Shown here: in pieces, positions 1 to 6,187 of the stretch
Position numbering within the stretch: position 1 is the stretch's first letter
How the letters are laid out: each line of letters opens with the position of its first letter
Assembly (NCBI GenBank): GCA_002413145.1
Contig: DHWK01000141.1
Span: 12,621 to 20,344 of the forward strand
Source: a bacterium UBP12_UBA5184
GTDB lineage: Bacteria; Vulcanimicrobiota; Vulcanimicrobiia; Vulcanimicrobiales; Vulcanimicrobiaceae
Length of the DNA: 7,724 bases
Direction of reading: 5' to 3'
Translations under genes and position numbers: made by a program
The notes under the pieces: model-generated
What the model was told of the DNA's origin: nothing
What the model saw: only the letters and a program-made list of their open reading frames with translations
Databases searched by the model: none

Positions 1-1259
1 ATGGCCTCCAAGTAATCCTGAGTCGTAAGGGTCGCTTCGGCGCCATCGGTAGGCTGCACGACGAAGCGCTCGAAGGCGGCCTGGGCGGCTTTGCCGGCGG
101 CGAACTCGATATCGGCTGGAGTGAAGGATTCGCTGGAGCTCACGATCGCGCCCAAGTCTACGCCGGCCGCCGCCGGCGGAATGAAACGGGCCCAGATCGC
201 GCGACGTGCGGTTGGATCGGGCGGACCGATCGGCAGCACGTAATCAAAGCGTCCCGGCCGTAGGAATGCCGGATCCAGCGAACGGACCGAATTCGTCGCA
301 CAGACGAGCAGCCGCTGCTCGCGTTCGCGGAAGACCGGAAAGAGCTTTAGCAATTCATTGGTGACCGCATGCACCGGCGAATACGCCTGCCCCACGCGAG
401 CGGGGGCGATCTCCTCGACTTCATCGATGAAGAGGACGACTCGCTCTAGGTCTTCCAGTTTCGTAAACGTCTCGCGCAACGCCGCAGCGAGTCCGCCCAC
501 CGACTCCGCCGCCAAGCGCGAGGGGAAAATTTCCACGAAGGGCCAGCCCAGCCGCGACGCGATCGCCTTGGCGAACGTCGTCTTGCCGGTGCCGGGCGGC
601 CCAAAGAGCACGATCGCGCGCGGCGCGCTTACCCCGAAGCGCGCGGCTTCTTCAGCCCGTTCGAGCGGCAGCACGACGCGGCTCTCGATCAGCGCTTTCT
701 CACGGTCCATCCCGGCCACCGCTGCCCAGCGGCCGGGAGGCAGCACGATTCCGCCCAAACGTTCTAGGAGACTCACTTGCGCCGGATCTACCGGCGCGGC
801 CCACTCGAACAGCACGATACCCTGGCGGGCGACGAAGCCGGCTCGCGCGAATTCGGCCGCTCCGAACTCGTCCTCCGGCAGGAACGCTAAGGAACGGCGA
901 GCGCCGTGATTGACCAGTCGACGTTCCAATTGCGCGAGCAAGCTGCTACCGATGCCGCGGTTGCGCCATCCCGTCGCGATGGCAAGACGCAAGACCCAGG
1001 CGCGCTCGCCGGTAATCGTGGTGAAGACGGCGCCCACCAGTTCATGGCCGACTTGTGCTACGAGCGCGGGTTGGCCGCTCCGCACGGCGGCGAGCACCTC
1101 GGCCATCGGAATCACCGACCGCGCGTCGGCTTCGCGAGACTCCTCCTCGACCAGCAGCCGGATCGCGCCGTCGAAGTCGTCGTCGTGGAAATCGCGTATT
1201 CGCCATACCGGGACGACGCGAATCTCGGCCTCTAACGCAGCCTGAGCCAGCGGCATCAT
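1..1259 (-). CDS. GNAT acetyltransferase-AAA+ ATPase fusion protein, 3' end cut by window edge
   Basis: My own minus-strand translation gives 419 codons without a stop, running off at position 1. Residues about 17-155 look like a GNAT N-acetyltransferase: strand VLRLAI (89-94) is followed by the acetyl-CoA pyrophosphate loop R99-N-R-G-I-G104, and later comes the C-terminal motif with ARAGF (138-142) and VLFEW. Residues about 200-419 are a classical AAA+ ATPase module: Walker A GPPGTGKT (220-227), Walker B VVLFIDE (274-280), sensor 1 in CATN (N323), and the second region of homology LRPGRFD with R334 and R337 as arginine fingers. An FTPAD stretch (379-383) sits where FtsH- and p97-type ATPases have their sensor-2 region. 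The aromatic pore-loop residue appears to be Ser253. The gene starts 24 nt after the qcrC-like stop, in the same frame, with tandem ATG ATG and no clear Shine-Dalgarno, so it is probably cotranscribed with the respiratory genes. The substrate is unknown. The domain calls are solid; any role in respiratory complex assembly or quality control is inference. Confidence 0.88.
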   Translation of the reverse strand, partial: MMPLAQAALEAEIRVVPVWRIRDFHDDDFDGAIRLLVEEESREADARSVIPMAEVLAAVRSGQPALVAQVGHELVGAVFTTITGERAWVLRLAIATGWRNRGIGSSLLAQLERRLVNHGARRSLAFLPEDEFGAAEFARAGFVARQGIVLFEWAAPVDPAQVSLLERLGGIVLPPGRWAAVAGMDREKALIESRVVLPLERAEEAARFGVSAPRAIVLFGPPGTGKTTFAKAIASRLGWPFVEIFPSRLAAESVGGLAAALRETFTKLEDLERVVLFIDEVEEIAPARVGQAYSPVHAVTNELLKLFPVFREREQRLLVCATNSVRSLDPAFLRPGRFDYVLPIGPPDPTARRAIWARFIPPAAAGVDLGAIVSSSESFTPADIEFAAGKAAQAAFERFVVQPTDGAEATLTTQDYLEA

Positions 1260-1283
1260 GTGGTGGAGATAGTCTGTACGCGG

Positions 1284-2024
1284 CTACATCCCTTCGACGC
1301 CGCCTCCTTCGTCGCGCCGTACTGCCTCCTCGCGCTCGAGCGCGGGCGTATCGACGCGCCAAAACGTGAATACGAATGCGACCAGCACGATCACCGCGAG
1401 ATAACCCGCGGCACCCTCCGGTACCGGCCCGGTCGAGCGAAACGGCGGGACGTCGCGTCGCGACTCGTCAGGCAAGTTCGCGACGTAGGCCGCGACGTCG
1501 TTGAGGTCGTCCTGCGCGAACTGCTGCTCGCCGAAGCGCGGCATCTCGCCCGGTCCCGCGCGTATGGCGTCCGCGACGACGTCGATCGTTACGTGCCGCA
1601 ACGAAGGAGCCCAGGTCAGCTGCCCCAGCGCGCCGCCCTCGCCGGTCGCGGCGTGGCAGTGCTCGCAGTTGGCGGCGTAGAGCCGGCGTCCGCGCTCGAG
1701 ATCGTGTCCCGCGAAGACGACCGGGATGTCCGGGCCGCCGGCGACCGTCGGTGCGAGGTAGTTCTCGAGCGCGCGGATCTCGCCGAGCGAAAGCTGCTGG
1801 CCGGTCCGCCGCTCGCGATGCCCGACCTGAAGCCAGGGAACGGCGGCCGGCATACGGCCGGTTATCAAGTAAAAGTCGACGCGGGCCAAACCGATGCCGC
1901 GCAGCGAAGGTCCGTCTTTGGTTCCGAGCTTCTCCGGAGCGTGGCACGACGCGCAAGAGTTCGCGTACAGCCGCGCACCATCGGGCGTCGGCGCAGGCGC
2001 CGCGATGGCTATTAGTAAGGTCAA
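1284..2024 (-). CDS. qcrC: Membrane-anchored diheme cytochrome c, QcrC-like subunit of the bc complex
   Basis: The protein has 246 residues and two cytochrome c domains. Heme-binding CxxCH motifs lie at 24-28 (CASCH) and 120-124 (CEHCH). Likely axial methionines are M58 in GRMP and M161 in GEMPRF. One membrane helix at about 205-222 is preceded by STGPVPEG, which resembles the stretch before the C-terminal anchor of actinobacterial QcrC. In that family the two hemes replace soluble cytochrome c and carry electrons from the Rieske protein to CuA of the oxidase. The start is a TTG 16 nt after the ctaG stop; no in-frame ATG or GTG was found in the roughly 100 nt upstream that I checked, and no Shine-Dalgarno is evident. 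The N-terminus (LTLLIAIAAPAP) is hydrophobic like a signal peptide core but lacks a positively charged n-region, so the true start is uncertain. A generic diheme class I cytochrome c serving the oxidase is the alternative. The family is well supported; the exact name rests on context and architecture. Confidence 0.85.
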   Translation of the reverse strand: MTLLIAIAAPAPTPDGARLYANSCASCHAPEKLGTKDGPSLRGIGLARVDFYLITGRMPAAVPWLQVGHRERRTGQQLSLGEIRALENYLAPTVAGGPDIPVVFAGHDLERGRRLYAANCEHCHAATGEGGALGQLTWAPSLRHVTIDVVADAIRAGPGEMPRFGEQQFAQDDLNDVAAYVANLPDESRRDVPPFRSTGPVPEGAAGYLAVIVLVAFVFTFWRVDTPALEREEAVRRDEGGGVEGM

Positions 2025-2040
2025 GAAGTGCGCGAGCGTC

Positions 2041-2820
2041 TCAGCCGGCCCCGTGCGAGGCGTCGAACGCGGCGCCGAGCTTGCGCTCGCGCGCGCCCCA
2101 GTCGGCGACGCACCACAAGAGCGCCAAGAGCACCGGGGTGCCGGCGCTTAGCCACATGACGGCCCCGCCGTTCATTTGATCCTCCAGCGCTCCCGGCCGT
2201 CCGGCGTAGTGCGCGTACAGGACGCTATTGTTTACGTACAACGCGAAACCGAGGAACGCGCTCACCGGCAAACTGAGAAAAAGGGTCAGGATGCGCAACG
2301 GGTGGGAGGCAGCGTGCGGCGCGGGCGCGACCGCGAAGATCGGCATCCAAAACAGCAGCCCGGCGACGAGATAGAGCGCGTGTTCCGCCGCGTGCAGCGT
2401 CGCGTTTTCGAGCGCAGCTTCGTACAGCGACGAGAAGTGCGTTCCGTAGAGCACGCTTGCGAGCACCGTCAAACCGAACAACGGATGGCTCGCAACCCGC
2501 ATCGGAGCGCCGTTCAACACGCGCACGAGCGAGGCCGCGCCGCGCGCGGGAAGCGCCGCGAGCGCCAAGCGGATGGGGGCGCCAAATAACAGTAGGGGCG
2601 CGACAACCGTCATCAATACGAGATGCTGTACCATGTGCCAGCTCAACGAAACGTCGGCGCGCGCGTCGATCGGTCCGTATAAAACGCCGGCCATCACGCT
2701 TAGGCCGGCAGCGAACGCGAGCGCGGCGTAGGCTGGAAAAGGCCGCCTGCGATACACGACCCGCCCGTAACCGTAAGCATAGACGGCCGCGGAGAAGACC
2801 AGCAAAGCCGCGAGCGTCAT
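2041..2820 (-). CDS. ctaG: CtaG-family cytochrome c oxidase assembly factor
   Basis: This is a polytopic membrane protein of 259 residues matching the Caa3-type CtaG family. Proteins of this family are needed to form active cytochrome oxidase and are thought to help deliver copper to the CuB site of subunit I. Conserved features are SWHMVQH (60-66), with H62 and H66, followed by VAPLLLFGAP; YGTHFSSLYEAAL (125-137); LHAAEHALYLVAGLLFW (142-158), with H143 and H147; and a late GGAVMWLSAG stretch (218-227). I count about six or seven hydrophobic segments. The ATG overlaps the qcrB stop as ATGA, so translation is probably coupled. It is the only dedicated assembly factor in the window. It is unrelated to the other CtaG/Cox11 family of copper chaperones, which has a single membrane helix. 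Confidence 0.9.
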   Translation of the reverse strand: MTLAALLVFSAAVYAYGYGRVVYRRRPFPAYAALAFAAGLSVMAGVLYGPIDARADVSLSWHMVQHLVLMTVVAPLLLFGAPIRLALAALPARGAASLVRVLNGAPMRVASHPLFGLTVLASVLYGTHFSSLYEAALENATLHAAEHALYLVAGLLFWMPIFAVAPAPHAASHPLRILTLFLSLPVSAFLGFALYVNNSVLYAHYAGRPGALEDQMNGGAVMWLSAGTPVLLALLWCVADWGARERKLGAAFDASHGAG

Positions 2821-4145
2821 GTGGGCTGCGGCTTCTCTTCGTCGAAGCCGCCCGCTTCGTTGCGCACGAGCGTCGTCGCATCGTACGGATACGCGGCGCT
2901 TTCGTGGATGCGCGCCCGCATCTCGGAGCCGATCCGCGCCGCTAGGAATCCAACGGCGATCGGACCGACGACAAATAGGATGCGGTAGAGCCAGACGAGG
3001 CCCTCGAGCCGCAGATGAAGGGTGGCCGCGGTTTGGTCGTCGGCGGCGGCGAGCGTCAGCAGTACGCCTTCGAAAATCAGGGCCGCACCGACGCCGAGTC
3101 GCAGCGGCGACTGCGTCGGCGTTTCGAGGATCTCGTGCGCGGCGCGATCGCCGGTCAGTTTTTTCTCGATGAACGGCCAGAGGACCAGGAAGCCAAGCGT
3201 GAAGGACGGCAAGACGACGCCCGGCCAGAAGACCGGAGGAATCGGGTGTCCGAAGACGTGCAACTCCGTCGCGGGCCCCAATCGCAGCGCACCTTCTAAG
3301 AACGCCGCATACCAGTCCGGGACCGCGCCGTTGGTCGCGATCCAGGGATAATAGGGACCGTACGTCTCGATCGGGTTAATCTCGAAGAGCGCCGCAAGCG
3401 CGGCGAGGGCCGCGCCGGTCGCCCCGAATACCGCCACCGTTCGGAGCGCGTAGTCCGGCCAGAAACGCCGGCCGACGACGTGCTTCGGATCGCGCACGAA
3501 CTGCGTGTGCTTTTGATAGACGACCATGCCGAGGTGGAGCGAGAGCAGCACGGCGATCGCGATCGGAAGATAGTACACGTGCAACGTATAGAGATGTGTC
3601 ATGAGGAGCGGTCCCGGAAAGTAATCGTCACCGTTCAATACCGCAGCCGTCCACCCGCCGATCAGCGGCACGGAAAGCGCGACGCTTTCGGCGATCCGCA
3701 GTCCCGTACCGGAGAGGTTGTCGTTCGGGAGCGAGTAGCCGGTGAAGCCCGTCAATGAGGCCAGGACGAGCATGCCCACGCCGACGATCCAATTGAGTTC
3801 GCGCGGGCGCCGAAAGGCGCCGGTAAAGAAGATGCGCCCCAGATGGACGAGGATCGCGGCGATGAAGCACAGTGCCGACCAGTGGTGCATCTGCCGGATG
3901 ACGTAGCCGATCGGGTGCGCGCGATCCGCGAGCGCCAGCACCGATGGATACGCACCCTTCGCGCTATCGTCGAAGGCGAACGTCAACCATATGCCGGTGC
4001 CGACGAGCGTGAGAAAGAAATAGAGCGCGAACTCACCCAGATAGAACGACCAGTGGTCGGGATAGATTTTCGCAAGCAGATAACGTGCGCCGGCGTTCGT
4101 GCCCAATCGCTCGTCGAGCCAGCGGACGACGACGCGCACGATCAC
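2817..4145 (-). CDS. qcrB: Cytochrome b subunit of the bc complex (quinol oxidation)
   Basis: The protein has 442 residues and about eight membrane helices, the full-length form in which the N-terminal four-helix heme domain and the C-terminal subunit IV-like part are fused. Heme ligands are H87 and H101 (spacing 14) in helix B and H189 and H204 in helix D; the 15-residue spacing of the second pair is the cytochrome b6 type. The Qo-site PEWY motif reads PDWY at 276-279, followed by FLEGALRLGPA. The sequence from IEKKLTGDRAAHE onward resembles actinobacterial QcrB. I chose the GTG at 4145, which overlaps the qcrA stop as GTGA. The frame stays open a further 76 codons upstream, but that stretch is arginine-rich and antisense-like in composition and lies over the Rieske domain coding sequence. 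A second GTG at 4139 is a close alternative. The protein oxidises quinol and passes electrons to the Rieske centre and the b hemes. Confidence 0.95.
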   Translation of the reverse strand: MIVRVVVRWLDERLGTNAGARYLLAKIYPDHWSFYLGEFALYFFLTLVGTGIWLTFAFDDSAKGAYPSVLALADRAHPIGYVIRQMHHWSALCFIAAILVHLGRIFFTGAFRRPRELNWIVGVGMLVLASLTGFTGYSLPNDNLSGTGLRIAESVALSVPLIGGWTAAVLNGDDYFPGPLLMTHLYTLHVYYLPIAIAVLLSLHLGMVVYQKHTQFVRDPKHVVGRRFWPDYALRTVAVFGATGAALAALAALFEINPIETYGPYYPWIATNGAVPDWYAAFLEGALRLGPATELHVFGHPIPPVFWPGVVLPSFTLGFLVLWPFIEKKLTGDRAAHEILETPTQSPLRLGVGAALIFEGVLLTLAAADDQTAATLHLRLEGLVWLYRILFVVGPIAVGFLAARIGSEMRARIHESAAYPYDATTLVRNEAGGFDEEKPQPT

Positions 4146-4927
4146 GTAACGCGGTACCAGTCGTCCGGCCCGACCGGCGCGTCGAAGTCGGCGCGAGCGA
4201 CCAAATATCCATCGGCGTCGACGTCGATCGGAAGGCCGGGCAGGGGTCGTGGCGCGGGGCCGGAGACGTTCTTCGCGCCGTTCGTGACGTCGAAGCGCGA
4301 CTGATGGCATGGGCAATAGAGTTCGTGCGATTGCGCCCGGTAGATCGCGACGGGACAACCGGCGTGCGTGCAAATCTTCGAAAACGCAACGTAGCCCGCC
4401 CTCGCGGCGGCTCCGGCGGCGGGCCGAACTCGATCGGCGGGAAGCCGAATCAGCACCACCGGGGCTTCGGGGATGTCAACGCCGTCCTGGGGGAAGACGG
4501 TCTCGATTCCGCCGACGACCAGCCGGTCCGCACGGATGGGCTCGTTGCGCTCGTCGACCAGTCGAAGACCGGCGCGCCAACCGCTAAGGACCCTTCGCCC
4601 GGGCTTGCGCGCGAGCGAGATCAGCGGAACCGTACCTAGGACCGTAAACGCGCCGAGCGCCGCGAGCCACATCTTTCCGAACGTGGCCCGCTCCAGATCG
4701 TCGTCGGGGAACGGCGAAGGGAACGTCGGTCCGCGCGCGATGCGCGTTTCGCGGAGGTCGTCGGGCGCGTGAAGGTCGAGCGCCGCCGCCGCCGCCGCGC
4801 CGGAGAGACCGAGGAACGCCAGCGCGATCCCAGCGGCGAAGAAAAACGGCGCGGCGCCCTCGGCCGCGGCAACGCTCGCCCCGAGCGCGCCGGCGATGGA
4901 CAAAGCGAGAAATACTCCGACCCTCAT
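4142..4927 (-). CDS. qcrA: Rieske iron-sulfur subunit of the bc complex, three-helix type
   Basis: The protein has 261 residues. The C-terminal Rieske domain carries CTHAGC (186-191) and CPCHQS (205-210). C186, H188, C205 and H208 bind the 2Fe-2S cluster, and C191 and C207 form the expected disulfide. SRFD follows the second motif, where QSTFD is usual, and a GPAPRPLPGLPI loop comes next. The N-terminus holds three hydrophobic segments at about 5-22, 28-50 and 87-105, rather than the single anchor of proteobacterial or mitochondrial Rieske proteins; three helices are typical of actinobacterial QcrA. A run of six alanines (44-49) is encoded by a GC-rich triplet run. The ATG at 4927 overlaps the ctaE stop as ATGA. 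An upstream ATG at 4984 would add 19 residues inside ctaE and is less likely. The protein shuttles electrons from quinol at the QcrB Qo site to the QcrC hemes. Confidence 0.95.
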   Translation of the reverse strand: MRVGVFLALSIAGALGASVAAAEGAAPFFFAAGIALAFLGLSGAAAAAALDLHAPDDLRETRIARGPTFPSPFPDDDLERATFGKMWLAALGAFTVLGTVPLISLARKPGRRVLSGWRAGLRLVDERNEPIRADRLVVGGIETVFPQDGVDIPEAPVVLIRLPADRVRPAAGAAARAGYVAFSKICTHAGCPVAIYRAQSHELYCPCHQSRFDVTNGAKNVSGPAPRPLPGLPIDVDADGYLVARADFDAPVGPDDWYRVT

Positions 4928-5481
4928 CGCACGAAAAAGATGGTCGCGTAAAGTGCGAGCCAGACCGCGAAAACGAAGTGCCAATAGTAGGCCACCGCCT
5001 CCACGCCCGCGTGGTGCTCGCGGGTGAAGGCGGGCTTACGCAGGAACGCGGCGACCGCCGTAAGCAGGACGATCCCCGCGAGCACGTGCGCGAAATGCGT
5101 TCCGGTGAGCGCGTAGTAGATGGTCGCGTACGCGGTACCGTCGACTCGGAAGTTCGCGCTCGACCAACCATTCCACTCCAGATACAGAAATGCGAACGCG
5201 CATGCGATCGTCGCAAACAACATGCTGCGCGCAAGCGCGCGGCTGCTGCGCAGCGCGGCGACCTGTGCGATCGCCATCGTTATGCTGCCGATGCCGAGAA
5301 GCACCGTTCCCAGCGCCATTCCGGCGGCGTCGAGCCGTATCCCCGCGGGCGGCCACGGTTCGGTCGCGCCGCGCAGCGAGTAATAGGCGGCGAGCAGCGC
5401 GGCGAATAACATCGATTCAGACGCCAGGAAAACGACGGTTCCGAACACCAGCGGGTGTGCCCGAATCGCGACGGACCGCAT
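4924..5481 (-). CDS. ctaE: Cytochrome c oxidase subunit III, short five-helix form
   Basis: The protein has 185 residues and about five membrane helices, the short form without the first two helices of mitochondrial-type subunit III. Hallmarks are RAHPLVFGTVVFLASE near the N-terminus, with conserved E22; TGTHFAHVLAGI (the HxxHV helix); and the C-terminal stretch VEAVAYYWHFVFAVW. In the last motif the usual WHFVDxVW aspartate is Phe171. Subunit III is not catalytic; it stabilises subunit I and supports proton uptake into the D-channel. It is the first gene of the leftward operon. It has the only good Shine-Dalgarno in the window, AGGGAG four nt before the ATG, which lies in an arm of an inverted repeat. 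Grouping of ctaE with the bc genes, apart from ctaC and ctaD, is also the actinobacterial arrangement. Confidence 0.94.
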   Translation of the reverse strand: MRSVAIRAHPLVFGTVVFLASESMLFAALLAAYYSLRGATEPWPPAGIRLDAAGMALGTVLLGIGSITMAIAQVAALRSSRALARSMLFATIACAFAFLYLEWNGWSSANFRVDGTAYATIYYALTGTHFAHVLAGIVLLTAVAAFLRKPAFTREHHAGVEAVAYYWHFVFAVWLALYATIFFVR

Positions 5482-5484
5482 GTT

Positions 5485-5507
5485 GCTCCCTACCCGCTTG
5501 AGGGAGC
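5485..5507. repeat. Inverted repeat A, 7-bp arms and 9-nt loop
   Basis: GCTCCCT (5485-5491) and AGGGAGC (5501-5507) are perfect reverse complements separated by ACCCGCTTG. One arm contains the ctaE ribosome binding site. There is no T-run and it lies upstream of both starts, so it is not a terminator. Confidence 0.7.
5486..5491 (-). promoter_or_regulatory. Ribosome binding site of ctaE
   Basis: On the minus strand AGGGAG lies four nt before the ctaE ATG at 5481 and matches the anti-Shine-Dalgarno well. It is the 3' arm of a perfect 7-bp inverted repeat, so in a transcript starting upstream of 5507 it could be sequestered in a hairpin. Confidence 0.6.
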
Positions 5508-5521
5508 GATTAACCGGGTAG
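5490..5521. repeat. Inverted repeat B, 7-bp arms and 18-nt spacer, interleaved with repeat A
   Basis: CTACCCG (5490-5496) and CGGGTAG (5515-5521) are perfect reverse complements. The left arm lies mostly in the loop of repeat A and shares bases 5490-5491 with its left arm; the right arm lies outside. The order A-B-A'-B' is that of a pseudoknot or of two mutually exclusive hairpins. The right arm ends nine nt before the ctaC GTG and could act as a weak ribosome binding site. Confidence 0.65.
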
Positions 5522-5530
5522 CATGACCGC

Positions 5531-6183
5531 GTGCACGCTCAGAGTTGGCCCGTCGTGGGAAGCTCGCAAGCGGCAGCGCTCGCTGAAGACTGGCGCATTT
5601 TCACATTCGCCGCACTCGCCGTCGCGCTGCTCGTTTGGGGGTTGATCATTTATGCCGCCCTGCGATTTCGCAAAACGAGCGCCAACCCCGAGCCTCGCTC
5701 GCAGAAGGACGCGAACGTGCCGCTCGAGATCGCGTGGACGGTCGCGCCGCTGTTGCTCGTCATCGCTCTCTTTGCCTGGACGTATCACATCGAGACGGAG
5801 GTCGAAGCGCACGCTGCGGTCCACGCCGTCGACGTAGGCGTCAATGCCTACCGGTGGGGCTGGACGTTCGCGTACGTGCACGGACCGACGGTCGATGGGA
5901 CCCCAAATAAACCGCCCGAGATCGTCTTGCCGGTCGGCAAAACCGCGGCGCTACGCCTGACCTCGAGCGACGTCGTGCATTCGTTCTGGATCCCGGACAT
6001 GTTGTTCAAACGCGACGCCACGCCGGGTCGCGCGACCGCGTTCGATCTGACCCCGACCAAAGAAGGGACATACCTGGGACGGTGCGCGGAGTTTTGCGGG
6101 CTCAACCACGCGACGATGGCGTTTCGCCTGCGCGTCGTCTCGCCGGCGGCCTACCAGCGCTGGCTGAAGCACGCGGCCGCCCC

Positions 6184-6187
<4 letters not shown>
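5531..6187 (+). CDS. ctaC: Cytochrome c oxidase subunit II (CuA subunit), without cytochrome c domain
   Basis: The protein has 218 residues: two membrane helices (about 23-43 and 65-85), then a cupredoxin-fold CuA domain outside the membrane. The ligands are visible: H150 in DVVHSFW, then CAEFCGLNHATM (185-196), giving C185, E187 (backbone carbonyl), C189, H193 and M196. The aromatic patch RWGW (108-111) is the usual electron entry point from cytochrome c. The protein ends about 20 residues after the CuA motif, so no heme domain is fused; this is an aa3 rather than a caa3 subunit, and electrons must come from a separate cytochrome such as the diheme QcrC-like protein encoded nearby. The start is a GTG, because a stop codon lies in frame at 5519 and no in-frame ATG precedes the membrane helices. 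An ATG at 5523 is in another frame. No obvious cleavable signal peptide or lipobox is seen before the first helix. Confidence 0.94.

Larger units (their letters stand above)
5482..5530. promoter_or_regulatory. Divergent control region between the ctaE and ctaC operons
   Basis: This 49-bp gap is the only sizeable non-coding stretch in the window and must serve two divergent operons. I see no convincing -35/-10 pair for either direction, so the promoters may lie partly inside the opposite gene's 5' coding sequence. The gap is dominated by two interleaved 7-bp inverted repeats, and the heptamer CGGGTAG sits upstream of both start codons in mirror orientation. This fits an operator serving both operons, or an RNA structure, but no regulator can be named. 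Confidence 0.5.

Noticed and set aside
358..1245. Plus-strand open frames opposite the GNAT-AAA+ gene
   Set aside because: They are low-complexity Arg/Ser/Ala-rich translations with no domain, while the minus strand of the same region encodes clear GNAT and AAA+ motifs. They are antisense shadows of a GC-rich gene.
1260..2015. 251-residue plus-strand open frame
   Set aside because: It lies exactly antisense to the diheme cytochrome c gene, is arginine-rich and contains no recognisable motif.
4146..4373. Upstream extension of qcrB by 76 codons
   Set aside because: The extra residues are almost all Arg, Pro and Ala and overlap the Rieske cluster-binding region in another frame; the GTGA junction gives a normal QcrB N-terminus.
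4776..4802. GCC/GCG triplet run as a repeat element
   Set aside because: It encodes an alanine run inside a membrane helix of QcrA and is simple codon-level low complexity.
4928..4984. Longer qcrA start adding 19 residues
   Set aside because: It would lie inside the conserved last helix of ctaE; the ATGA overlap at 4924-4927 is the more typical coupled start.
5485..5507. Inverted repeat A as a transcription terminator
   Set aside because: There is no T-run on either side, and it lies upstream of both divergent genes rather than after one.
5523..5642. Small plus-strand frame starting at ATG 5523, out of frame with ctaC
   Set aside because: The only upstream purine-rich stretch is one or two nt from the ATG, too close for a ribosome binding site, and the peptide shows no feature. 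It is read as chance overlap with ctaC.
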